Of a stretch of 48,689 nt of DNA, positions 38,579-46,245 are shown in pieces. The position numbers were made by a program, and so were the translations under genes. The stretch covers positions 7,596 through 56,284 of the forward strand of contig AOLX01000015.1 in NCBI GenBank assembly GCA_000336895.1, read 5' to 3'. This DNA is from Haloarcula argentinensis DSM 12282 (GTDB taxonomy: Archaea; Halobacteriota; Halobacteria; Halobacteriales; Haloarculaceae). The notes beneath the pieces are model-generated. The model saw only the letters and a list, made by a program, of their open reading frames with translations, was not told the origin of the DNA and did not search any database. Positions within the stretch are counted from its first letter, which is position 1. Every line of letters begins with the position of its first letter.

Positions 38579-39282
38579 GCGACGCGACGTGGCTGGCAGT
38601 GGTCGCGATAGCGGCCGGTGCACAGCTGGCAGTTCTCCCCGGCGAGAAAGTCCAGTTCATCATCGCCGGCCTGTCGACGCGGTTCAATCCGTTCCTCGTC
38701 GTCAGCGCTGCAGGCAGTGCTTTCGCCGGCTGGACAGTGCTGGAGGTCTGGTTTGGCTCCGCAATCACATCGCTACTGCCCGGTATCGTTCTCGAAAGCC
38801 TCACCGCCGGAATGTTCCTGCTGTTCGCGATACTACTGCTCCGCAGCGCCCCGGCAGCCGACGCCAAGCAACAGGAACCCGCGTCCGGTTTCACCACTGA
38901 CGGCGGACAGCTAGACGTTCGCGTTCCCGTCGTCGACTGGCAAGTGCCAAACAAGCTCGGTGGCTTTCTGCCCATCTTCGCGATGATGACTTTCGGGGAG
39001 TTCGGCGACAAGACCCAACTCATTACGATCACGCTCGCCGCCCAGTACAGCGCCCACGCCAGCGCTATCTGGACCGGCGAGATGCTCGCTATCATTCCAG
39101 TGAGCCTCGCCAACGCGCTGTTTTTCCACCGTTTCGCCCACCGATTCGACCTGCGGAAAGCGCACTTCGTCGGCGCAGGGCTGTTCCTGTTTTTCGCCGC
39201 GGACTTCGCTCTGAGCGTGACGATGGGGATCTCGCTGTGGGAAACGATAGTCTCATCCATCGCGGCGCAGGTGGGTGTCTGA
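38575..39282 (+). CDS. GDT1/TMEM165 (UPF0016) family cation transporter, probable Mn2+ exporter
   Basis: A 235-residue membrane protein of the GDT1/UPF0016 family, whose members export Mn2+ or exchange Ca2+ for protons. It has six or seven hydrophobic segments in two halves. The family's EFGDKTQ motif is intact in the second half (Glu142, Asp145, Lys146, Thr147). In the first half the matching spot reads VLPGEKVQ (20-27), so the motif's Glu is lost and Asp is Glu. A hydrophilic loop at about 90-122 joins the halves. GTG start overlapping the sirR stop by four bases, so regulator and exporter are made together. Manganese export is an inference from this pairing. Confidence 0.85.
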   Translation: MSDATWLAVVAIAAGAQLAVLPGEKVQFIIAGLSTRFNPFLVVSAAGSAFAGWTVLEVWFGSAITSLLPGIVLESLTAGMFLLFAILLLRSAPAADAKQQEPASGFTTDGGQLDVRVPVVDWQVPNKLGGFLPIFAMMTFGEFGDKTQLITITLAAQYSAHASAIWTGEMLAIIPVSLANALFFHRFAHRFDLRKAHFVGAGLFLFFAADFALSVTMGISLWETIVSSIAAQVGV

Positions 39283-39346
39283 GACGAGCGGGTCGGCTAA
39301 CCTGACGACAGAAAGCTTTTCCAGAACGGCTGAACAGTACCGGCTG

Positions 39347-39745
39347 ATGCCCTCCAGACGGAGCGTCCTCACAACAGCAACACTCGTTGCACTCTCAGGC
39401 TGTTCAGCGCTCAGTACCGCGAGCTCTCGACTCGCCGGCGTACGGCTGACGAATACCGGTTCTGCGACACGGGAGTTCGAGTTCACCGTCACGGTTGACG
39501 ACGAGACGGTGTACGAGGAGACACATACCGTCAGGGCTGCCGAGGACGGCGCAACCGTGGAACTGGACGATGCGCTGCCGGACAGGCAGGGCACGATAAC
39601 CATTAAAACAGCCATCGACGGGACCGATATCTCGCAGGAGACGACGTTCGACGACGACAACTGCTACGACGTAATCGTCGAGCACACTGGTGACAACGTC
39701 GTTCACTGGCAGAGCGGGCACAGCGACTGTGACACGTTCCACTGA
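39347..39745 (+). CDS. Putative Tat-exported lipoprotein
   Basis: A 132-residue protein beginning MPSRRSVLTTATLVALSGC, a twin-arginine signal with a lipobox ending at Cys19, typical of haloarchaeal lipoproteins anchored outside the membrane. The mature part is a small beta-sandwich-like domain (VRLTNTGSATREFEFTVTV) with Cys113 and Cys128 near the C-terminus that could form a disulfide. The function is unknown. An open frame extends 24 codons upstream into the GDT1 gene's end, but the Tat signal sets the start. It lies 64 bases after the GDT1 gene and may be cotranscribed. Confidence 0.7.
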   Translation: MPSRRSVLTTATLVALSGCSALSTASSRLAGVRLTNTGSATREFEFTVTVDDETVYEETHTVRAAEDGATVELDDALPDRQGTITIKTAIDGTDISQETTFDDDNCYDVIVEHTGDNVVHWQSGHSDCDTFH

Positions 39746-39755
39746 CTCGCTCGTG

Positions 39756-39816
39756 GGCTAGTTATTTGTCGCTAGCCGTCGTTTTCGGTTGCGACCATCG
39801 ACCTCAGTCGAGGTCG
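39756..39816. terminator. Hairpins between converging genes, likely bidirectional terminator
   Basis: Two inverted repeats lie in the 75-base gap between the lipoprotein and the metal permease. GGCTAG/CTAGCC (39756-39761, 39772-39777) is followed by TTTT on the plus strand. CGACCTC-AGTC-GAGGTCG (39799-39816) lies four bases from the permease stop. Together they could end transcription from both sides. Confidence 0.45.
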
Positions 39817-39820
39817 TCGT

Positions 39821-40795
39821 TCAGTCCTGACTGATGCTGTCGAGTTCCCTCGCTTCGTCCGGAGCGCCCGTCTGTCGGACTTTCCCGGCGAGGACTGAGA
39901 GGACGTAGATCCCCACTGCGACGAGAACGATGACGCCGCCGGCTGTCGCACCGGCGTAGTACGAGATACCGATACCGAGCAGGACGGCAAGTTCGGCTAA
40001 GACAATCGAGACTAGCAGCGATTCCGAGAAGCTCCGGGACACCTGCGTCGCGCCGGCGACCGGGACGACCAGCATGGCTGCGACGAGGATGACGCCCATG
40101 ATCTGCATCGCACCGACGACGACAAGCGCCGTCAGCATCACCATAATCCGGTTGTACCAGGCGACCGGGATCCCGGCGACCGCGGCGGCAGTTTCGTCGA
40201 ATGTGACGTACAGCAACTGGTTGCGGGTGAGCGCGACCGTGGCAACGATGACGCTGAACAGCCCGAGCATGATGACCGCGTTCTCGGCGGACACCGTCGA
40301 GAGGTTGCCAAAGAGATACTGATTGATACCGACGGCCAGGCCACCGGCGTTGAGGCTAATGAGGACCGTCCCCAGCGCGAACCCCGTCGAGAGGACAATC
40401 GCCATCGACACATCGTTGTAGGCATCGGTCGCCTCGGAGATGAGTTCGATGAGCAACGCCGCGATAACGGCCACGACGACAGCGGTGAGATACGGCGAAA
40501 CGCTCAGTTCGAGGACGGCGTTGAGAAACAGCCCGACAGCGACGCCAGCGAAGGCCGTGTGGGCCAGTGCGTCCCCGATGAGGGCGAGCTGGCGGTGGAC
40601 GAGAAAGGTCCCGATTAACGGCGCGATGACGCCGACACACAGCCCGACCAGTATCGCCCGGTACATGAACGTGTACTCGGGGTTGATGAGGTCCAGGCCG
40701 GTCAGCTGGTAGAGCAGTGCTAGGAGCCAGTACCACACTTCGAGGATCGGGACGAACGCCTCGTAGACGCCGCCAGCAGCAAATGCAAGCGTCAT
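39821..40795 (-). CDS. zurM: Metal ABC transporter permease (ZnuB/MntB family)
   Basis: A 324-residue permease of the ABC-3 family, the membrane channel for Mn2+ or Zn2+ uptake. It has about nine hydrophobic segments. Family motifs are IGDALAHTAFAGVA near 75 and GIPVAWYNRIMVMLTALVVV near 205. Third gene of the importer operon; its ATG overlaps the ATPase stop by four bases (ATGA, 40792-40795). The gene name follows the Halobacterium ZurM, reported with SirR control. The C-terminal ~20 residues (RQTGAPDEARELDSISQD) are soluble. Confidence 0.9.
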   Translation of the reverse strand: MTLAFAAGGVYEAFVPILEVWYWLLALLYQLTGLDLINPEYTFMYRAILVGLCVGVIAPLIGTFLVHRQLALIGDALAHTAFAGVAVGLFLNAVLELSVSPYLTAVVVAVIAALLIELISEATDAYNDVSMAIVLSTGFALGTVLISLNAGGLAVGINQYLFGNLSTVSAENAVIMLGLFSVIVATVALTRNQLLYVTFDETAAAVAGIPVAWYNRIMVMLTALVVVGAMQIMGVILVAAMLVVPVAGATQVSRSFSESLLVSIVLAELAVLLGIGISYYAGATAGGVIVLVAVGIYVLSVLAGKVRQTGAPDEARELDSISQD

Positions 40796-41601
40796 CGGTT
40801 GCCTCCGGTCAGCGTCTGCGCACCCGTCCCGAACGCTCTGGCCAGCGCCGCACTGTCGGTGAATTCCGCCGACGGCCCGTCGAAGTAGATCTCTCGGTTC
40901 AGGCAGATGACGCGGTCCGCGTGTTCGATGACGGCCTGCAGGTCGTGTTCGATGAGCAGGACGGTAATACCGTTGTCGTGGAGCGATTCGAGCAGTCCGT
41001 AGAAGGCGTCAACCGATTCAGTGTCCACGCCGACAGTCGGCTCATCCAGCACGAGCAGGTCGGCCTCACCCGCCAGCGCCCGGGCAATGAATGCCCGCTG
41101 GCGCTGCCCGCCGGAAAGCTGGGTGATTCGCCGGTCGGCGAACGCCGACATCCCGACCGTGTCGATGGCCCTGTCGACGATACGCCAATCGGCCGCGGAG
41201 AGACGCCCGAACCCGACGTGTGGGAACCGGCCCATCTTCACCACTTCGCGGACCGTGATGGGCATCTCCCGGCTCGTGCCGGCACGCTGTGCGACGTAGC
41301 CGACTCTGGCTCCGTCGTCGAACGCCGTCGCGTCGACGCCAAACAGCTCCGCAGTTCCGCTATCCGGTTCCAGAAGCCCGAGCAGCAACTGCATGAGCGT
41401 CGACTTGCCGGAGCCGTTCGGGCCGACCACGGCGACATACTCTCCGGCGTCGATACTGACACTGATGTCTTCGACGACGGGCGTGGACGTGTACCCGAAC
41501 GACACGTCTGCGAGCTCAACGACGGAGAGCCTGCTCTCGTTTGATTCGATCGTTGCTTCGTCAGCACCGTCTCGGTGAGATGAACGCGTTGTCATTTTCA
41601 T
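40792..41601 (-). CDS. zurA: Metal ABC transporter ATP-binding protein (ZnuC/MntA-like)
   Basis: ATPase of the Mn/Zn importer, 269 residues. Walker A is GPNGSGKST (about 60-68), the signature LSGGQRQRAFIARAL, Walker B LLVLDEPTVGVD, and the switch histidine in LLIEHDL. A ~25-residue acidic N-terminal extension precedes the first strand. The start ATG overlaps the binding-protein stop (ATGA, 41598-41601). Second gene of the operon. Name by analogy to Halobacterium ZurA. Confidence 0.9.
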   Translation of the reverse strand: MKMTTRSSHRDGADEATIESNESRLSVVELADVSFGYTSTPVVEDISVSIDAGEYVAVVGPNGSGKSTLMQLLLGLLEPDSGTAELFGVDATAFDDGARVGYVAQRAGTSREMPITVREVVKMGRFPHVGFGRLSAADWRIVDRAIDTVGMSAFADRRITQLSGGQRQRAFIARALAGEADLLVLDEPTVGVDTESVDAFYGLLESLHDNGITVLLIEHDLQAVIEHADRVICLNREIYFDGPSAEFTDSAALARAFGTGAQTLTGGNR

Positions 41602-42683
41602 TCGAAGTTCCGCCAGTCCTCGCTCCAGCCGTCAGGGCCGGCGTCTGCAGGTGCCGTGTTGCCCAGAACGACCTCGAACGTCGGCATGTTTATTCGATAG
41701 GCGATCTCCTCGTACCCCCAGCCGTTTGCGACCCACTCCTCACGGACGCCAGCATACGGTGTCACGGGGTAGTAGGCTTCGACCGGAGTCTCGGCGAGTA
41801 GCTGCTTCGCCGGTTTGCGTGTCTCGAAGACGCCGGCCCCAATGTACCGGATGTCGTTATCCGCGATGACTTCTTTTGCCTCAGTGATGTCCGAGGGTTT
41901 CACGTCACCGCTGGCAGCGAGGTTGACCACGAGCGGGCGCATCTCGACGCCGTAGCGCGAGCCGATGTACTGGAAGGCGTTGTGCGCCGCGAGCTGAACC
42001 ACGTTCCTGTCTGCCCGGTCGAAAATATCGGCGTAGTCCGCATCGATGCGGTCGAGAACGTCCGAGTTGTATGCCTCGGCGTTGTCCCGGAGCGTGTCTT
42101 CGGCGTCCGGTGCGAGCGCAACCAGTCCCTCAGTGATGTTGTCGACCGACTGTTTCGCGCGCTGGGGGTCAAGCCAGAAATGAGGGTCGCTGGCTCTGTC
42201 CTGTCCGACACCCTCTTCGTCGCGGTCGAGGCTCGCCGCGAGCGATTCGAGTTCGATACCCTCGCGGACGTTGATGAGTTCGGTATCGACGTTGTCGTCT
42301 TTGAGCGTCTGAATCGCGCGGTCGGCCCACGGCTGGAAGTCCGGACCAACGTGAATGAACGCGTCCGCGTCGATGATGTCCCGCGTGATCCCGGCGTCCG
42401 GTTCCCAGCCGTGACCGTGCAGTCCTGTCGGAATGAGGTTCTTGACCGTTATCGGCGTCCCGCGTGCGACCTTGCGGGCGAAGTCGTAGAAACTGAAAAA
42501 CGACGCGACCGCGACCGGTCCGTCCGCACCGCTGGTATTGTCGCTGCTATTCGATTCCGCTTCCGTCCCGCTGCCGGTCAGACAGCCAGCAAAGCCGGAC
42601 GCAAGGACTCCCGCCCCGGCACTGAGTGCCTGCCTGCGGGTGACTCTATACGGCTTATCGCCACAGGGTTGGTTAGTTGCCAT
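41598..42683 (-). CDS. ycdH: Metal ABC transporter substrate-binding lipoprotein (ZnuA/MntC-like)
   Basis: A 361-residue cluster A-I binding protein for Mn2+ or Zn2+. It has a Tat signal (Arg16-Arg17, TRRQALSAGAG) with lipobox cysteine Cys34 (GFAGC). Likely metal contacts are His89/His91 (LHGHGWEPD), His168 (DPHFWLDP), His234 (AAHNAFQYIG) and Glu287 (GAGVFET). No histidine-rich loop of the type common in zinc-specific proteins is seen. I choose the ATG at 42683 because a TATA box (42707-42712) lies 24-29 bases before it; the longer form from 42722 would have that box inside the coding sequence. First gene of the operon; a palindrome resembling the sirR site lies upstream. Mn is favoured, not proven. 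Confidence 0.9.
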   Translation of the reverse strand: MATNQPCGDKPYRVTRRQALSAGAGVLASGFAGCLTGSGTEAESNSSDNTSGADGPVAVASFFSFYDFARKVARGTPITVKNLIPTGLHGHGWEPDAGITRDIIDADAFIHVGPDFQPWADRAIQTLKDDNVDTELINVREGIELESLAASLDRDEEGVGQDRASDPHFWLDPQRAKQSVDNITEGLVALAPDAEDTLRDNAEAYNSDVLDRIDADYADIFDRADRNVVQLAAHNAFQYIGSRYGVEMRPLVVNLAASGDVKPSDITEAKEVIADNDIRYIGAGVFETRKPAKQLLAETPVEAYYPVTPYAGVREEWVANGWGYEEIAYRINMPTFEVVLGNTAPADAGPDGWSEDWRNFE

Positions 42684-42706
42684 GTGTTGCTTGCTATCGG
42701 AGAAGA

Positions 42707-42712
42707 ATATAA
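42707..42712 (-). promoter_or_regulatory. TATA box of the metal importer operon
   Basis: The minus strand reads TTATAT 24-29 bases before the ATG at 42683. This is the main reason for choosing that start. Confidence 0.55.
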
Positions 42713-42721
42713 TAGTTTTCA

Positions 42722-42749
42722 TCTAATAAGAGAATTAGACTGATCTAAT
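42722..42749. promoter_or_regulatory. Candidate metal-regulator operator cluster before the importer operon
   Basis: Three half-sites: TCTAAT (42722-42727), ATTAGA (42734-42739) and TCTAAT (42744-42749). The latter two form TTAGACTGATCTAA (42735-42748), which differs from the sirR site at two central positions only. It lies just upstream of the importer's TATA box and about 90 bases from the divergent Lrp-TRASH gene. Confidence 0.65.
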
Positions 42750-42807
42750 CTCTGAGTCGCTCATGACTGAAATCCACTTTGCGGCACAGACACGGGCGGA
42801 CACAACA

Positions 42808-42813
42808 CATAAA
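42808..42813 (+). promoter_or_regulatory. TATA-like box of the Lrp-TRASH regulator gene
   Basis: CATAAA lies 24-29 bases before the ATG at 42837, consistent with a leaderless transcript. Confidence 0.45.
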
Positions 42814-42836
42814 CCGGTGCTCGAAGTTGGTCCGAT

Positions 42837-43427
42837 ATGCCCGGACTCGACGACACGGACCACGAAATCCTCCAACTGCTGCTCGAAGACGCCAGGCGGC
42901 CCTACAGTGATATCGCCGAGCGAGTAGACCTCTCGGCCCCAGCAATCTCGGACCGCGTCGACCGACTCGTCGAAATGGGACTGATACAGGGGTTTACCGT
43001 CGATGTCGACCGCTCTCTGTTACAGGCCGGCGTGCCGGTCCTGATAGAAGTAGATGCGAAACCGGGGCGGGCCGCCGATATCGCTGCGTCGGTCAGCGAC
43101 GCCGACAGTGTCGAGCGAGTCTATCGAACTGCCGGCGGCCGAGTCATGCTGGCAGCGACCGTCCCCCAGTCCGACGCGAGCGAACTCCTCGCCGAACACG
43201 TCGACCTCGGAGACGTGAACCGCTACGAGGTGCGGATGATTGCGGACAGCGAATGGGCCGTCGGACTGGGTGGGGCAGAGTTCGCGCCCGACTGCGCGGA
43301 GTGTGGGAACTCCGTCGATGAGGAGGGTGAACAGCGCACGCTCGACGGGGAGCGGTACTACTTCTGCTGTGGCTCCTGTGCAGAGCGGTTCGTCGACCAG
43401 TACGAATCGCTGAAAGACGGGGTCTAA
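42837..43427 (+). CDS. Lrp/AsnC-family regulator with C-terminal TRASH metal-sensing domain
   Basis: A 196-residue regulator. The helix-turn-helix (1-55) has YSDIAERVDLSAPAISDRVDRL, the RAM-like domain follows (60-135), and the TRASH domain (150-190) carries Cys153, Cys156, Cys177, Cys178 and Cys181 (DCAECG...YYFCCGSCAERF). TRASH domains bind Cu or Zn. In Halobacterium a protein of this architecture is reported to control a copper P-type ATPase; here such an ATPase gene follows 129 bases later, which fits a copper sensor. It diverges from the metal importer. Activator or repressor role cannot be read from sequence. Confidence 0.9.
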   Translation: MPGLDDTDHEILQLLLEDARRPYSDIAERVDLSAPAISDRVDRLVEMGLIQGFTVDVDRSLLQAGVPVLIEVDAKPGRAADIAASVSDADSVERVYRTAGGRVMLAATVPQSDASELLAEHVDLGDVNRYEVRMIADSEWAVGLGGAEFAPDCAECGNSVDEEGEQRTLDGERYYFCCGSCAERFVDQYESLKDGV

Positions 43428-43469
43428 ACTGCGACATCCGCTTTCGGTTGCTGACTTTCCGGCAGTAAG

Positions 43470-43486
43470 AGTTTGGATACCAAACT
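43470..43486. promoter_or_regulatory. Candidate copper operator AGTTTGG-ATA-CCAAACT before the P-type ATPase
   Basis: A perfect 17-bp inverted repeat with 7-bp arms lies 71 bases before the ATPase ATG. It touches a TATA-like CTAATA (43485-43490). This is the strongest symmetric element in the gap between the Lrp-TRASH gene and the ATPase gene. Repeat seen; binding inferred. Confidence 0.6.
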
Positions 43487-43556
43487 AATAGTCTGCTTTG
43501 AAGCTCGAATCAAAGGGACAAACCGCATGAATACGGGGGACGTACAATGAAACAAG

Positions 43557-46193
43557 ATGAGCAACCGGACCACCCGCCTCGAACTGACGGGAATGAGCTG
43601 TGCCAACTGCGCGGGCACCATCGAGGAGTCGGTGGGCGAGTTAGACGGGATTGCGTCCGTCGACGCGAACTACGCCACCGACGAGGGGAGCGTTGAGTAC
43701 GACCCTGACGTGGTGTCGCTGGCCGATATCGTCGCCGCCGTACAGGACGCCGGCTACGGCGTCGCGACGGAGACGGTGACTATCGGCATCACCGACATGT
43801 CGTGTGCCAACTGCGCGGAAGCTAACGAGGAGTCGCTGGAAGGGACCGCGGGCGTCATCGACGCCAGCGTGAACTACGCCACCGACGAGGCCCAGGTCAC
43901 GTACAACCCGGCCGACGTGTCGCGTGCGGACCTCTACAACGCTATCGAATCCGCCGGCTACACGCCCGTGAGAGAGGGCAGCGGGAGTAAAAACGGCGGG
44001 GACGGCGACGGCGGTGAGCAGTCCGGCGCTGACCGCCGTGCCGCCGCGCGCAACGAGGAGACGCGCAGACAGCTCCGCCTCACGCTGTTCGGAGCGGTAC
44101 TGTCGGCCCCGCTCTTGCTGTTCATGGCGGACCACCTGTTCTCGCTCGGCCTCATTGACGAGACGATTTTGGGAGTGCCACAGGGTTGGGTCGCCTTCGC
44201 GCTCGCGACACCGGTCCAGATGCTGCTGGGCAAGCCGTTCTACGAGAACTCCTACAAGGCGCTGGTCAACAACGGACGGGCCAACATGGACGTGCTCATC
44301 GCACTGGGCTCCTCGACAGCGTACGTCTACTCGGTGGCCGCGCTGTCTGGACTGATTGCGAGCACGGGGCTGTACTTCGACACGGCCGCGCTGATCCTCG
44401 TGTTCATCACGCTCGGGAACTACCTCGAAGCCCGCTCGAAGAGTCAGGCCGGGGCCGCCATCCAGCAACTCCTCAAAATGGAGGCCGACACGGCGACGGT
44501 CGTCCGCGAGGACGGCAGCGAAGACGAAATCCCTATCGACGAGGTCGGGGTCGGTGACCGGCTGAAAGTCCGGCCCGGAGAGAAGATTCCAACGGACGGC
44601 GTCGTCGTCGACGGCGACTCGGCCGTCGACGAGTCGATGGTGACCGGCGAGTCCGTCCCGGTGGAGAAAGGCGAGGGCGACGAGGTCATTGGCTCGACGG
44701 TGAACCAGAACGGTGTCCTCGAAATCGAGGCGACGAAGGTCGGCTCCGAGACCGCCATCCAGCAGATCGCCGAGCGGGTCCGGCAGGCCCAGTCGCGCCA
44801 GCCGGACATCCAGAACGTCGCCGACCGCATCTCGGCGTACTTCGTCCCGGCGGTCATCGGTAACGCCGTCCTCTGGGCGGTGCTGTGGGCGGTCGCGCCG
44901 GAGACGCTGGCGGCCGTCGTTGACGCGCTCCCGCTGTGGGGACTGGCCGCAGGCGGTCCGGCCGGCGTCGGTGTGAGCGAGTTCGCTATCGTCGTGTTCG
45001 CGTCTGCCGTCCTGATTGCCTGTCCCTGCGCGCTGGGGCTTGCAACGCCCGCCGCGACGATGGTCGGAACGGCAATCGGCGCGCGCAACGGCGTCCTGTT
45101 CAAGGGCGGCGACGTGCTCGAACGCGTCCACGAGGTCGACACCGTCGTCTTCGACAAGACGGGGACGCTGACGAAAGGCGAGATGGAACTCACGGATGTG
45201 GAGGTTGTCGGTCCTGCGACGGACGGCGGGGCGCTCAAGCCCGAGCGCGAACGGACCGAAGCGTTCGTCCTCGAAGTCGCCGCCAGCGCCGAACACGCCA
45301 GCGAACACCCGCTGGCTGAGGCCATCGTCGACGGCGCACGCGACCGCGGTATTGAGGTCGAAGACCCCGAGGAATTCGAGAACGTCCCCGGACAGGGTGT
45401 GAAAGCGACGACGCGCCACGGTCGCGTCCTCGTCGGTAACCGGAAACTGCTGTCCGAGGCCGGCGTCGACACCGCGCCGGCAGAGGACCGGATGGACACG
45501 CTCGAACGCGAGGGCAAGACGGCGATGCTGGTTGCGCTGGCCGAAGACGCAGGCGGTGACGGCACCGAGGGCGACAGCGACCCGGACTACCGCCTCATCG
45601 GTATCGTCGCCGACGCCGACACGGTCAAAGAGTCCGCGAAGGCCGCCGTCAGTGGGCTGCGAGAACGCGGACTCGGCGTCTGGCTCATCACCGGCGACAA
45701 CGAGCGGACCGCCCGCGCCGTCGCCGAGGAAGTCGGTATCGACCCCGACAACGTGATGGCCGACGTGCTGCCCGAGGACAAGGCCGACGCCGTCGACAAC
45801 CTTCAGAGCGACGGCGACCAGACGATGATGGTCGGCGACGGCGTCAACGACGCGCCGGCGCTGGCAGCTGCAAGCGTCGGCTGTGCCATCGGCTCGGGGA
45901 CTGACGTGGCAATCGAGGCCGGGGACGTGACCCTGCTCCGGGACGACCCCGCCGATGTGGTGAAGGCCATTCGGATATCCGGGGCCACGCTCCAGAAGAT
46001 CAAGCAGAACCTGTTCTGGGCGCTCGGATACAACACCGTGATGATTCCGCTGGCCTCGCTGGGACTCCTCCAGCCGGTGCTCGCCGCCGCAGCGATGGCC
46101 GCCTCATCCGTATCGGTGCTCGCCAACAGCCTCGCGTTCCGTCGATACAAACCGGACTCGGAGTACCGCCTGTTCGGCTTCCTCCGTCGCTGA
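43557..46193 (+). CDS. copA: Copper-exporting P1B-type ATPase (CopA)
   Basis: An 878-residue heavy-metal P-type ATPase pumping Cu+ (or Ag+) out of the cell. Two N-terminal HMA domains bind copper: Cys15/Cys18 and Cys83/Cys86, both in MSCANC. The metal channel has CPC at 489-491 (IACPCALGL). The phosphorylation site is Asp533 in DKTGTLT, with SEHPLAEAI and [10 protein letters not shown] near 760. The last two membrane helices carry YN (GYNTVMIP) and MAASS, the Cu+ selectivity set. An acidic linker (128-165) separates HMA2 from the membrane part. Start ATG 43557. Preceded by a TRASH regulator and inverted repeat, so copper induction is likely. Confidence 0.95.
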   Translation: MSNRTTRLELTGMSCANCAGTIEESVGELDGIASVDANYATDEGSVEYDPDVVSLADIVAAVQDAGYGVATETVTIGITDMSCANCAEANEESLEGTAGVIDASVNYATDEAQVTYNPADVSRADLYNAIESAGYTPVREGSGSKNGGDGDGGEQSGADRRAAARNEETRRQLRLTLFGAVLSAPLLLFMADHLFSLGLIDETILGVPQGWVAFALATPVQMLLGKPFYENSYKALVNNGRANMDVLIALGSSTAYVYSVAALSGLIASTGLYFDTAALILVFITLGNYLEARSKSQAGAAIQQLLKMEADTATVVREDGSEDEIPIDEVGVGDRLKVRPGEKIPTDGVVVDGDSAVDESMVTGESVPVEKGEGDEVIGSTVNQNGVLEIEATKVGSETAIQQIAERVRQAQSRQPDIQNVADRISAYFVPAVIGNAVLWAVLWAVAPETLAAVVDALPLWGLAAGGPAGVGVSEFAIVVFASAVLIACPCALGLATPAATMVGTAIGARNGVLFKGGDVLERVHEVDTVVFDKTGTLTKGEMELTDVEVVGPATDGGALKPERERTEAFVLEVAASAEHASEHPLAEAIVDGARDRGIEVEDPEEFENVPGQGVKATTRHGRVLVGNRKLLSEAGVDTAPAEDRMDTLEREGKTAMLVALAEDAGGDGTEGDSDPDYRLIGIVADADTVKESAKAAVSGLRERGLGVWLITGDNERTARAVAEEVGIDPDNVMADVLPEDKADAVDNLQSDGDQTMMVGDGVNDAPALAAASVGCAIGSGTDVAIEAGDVTLLRDDPADVVKAIRISGATLQKIKQNLFWALGYNTVMIPLASLGLLQPVLAAAAMAASSVSVLANSLAFRRYKPDSEYRLFGFLRR

Positions 46194-46245
46194 GCGGGGC
46201 CCGTCTCCAGCAGACTCATTTGTCGCCGGGCCTCACTTGCGAACA

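Noticed and set aside
42684..42722. Upstream start (ATG 42722) for the metal-binding lipoprotein
   Set aside because: A TATA box would fall inside the coding sequence, and the added residues disturb the usual Tat signal length.
43641..45419. A 592-codon open frame antisense to copA
   Set aside because: It is an artefact of GC-rich third positions: the sense frame has every P-type ATPase motif, and the antisense product lacks any domain and is Arg/His/Val-biased.
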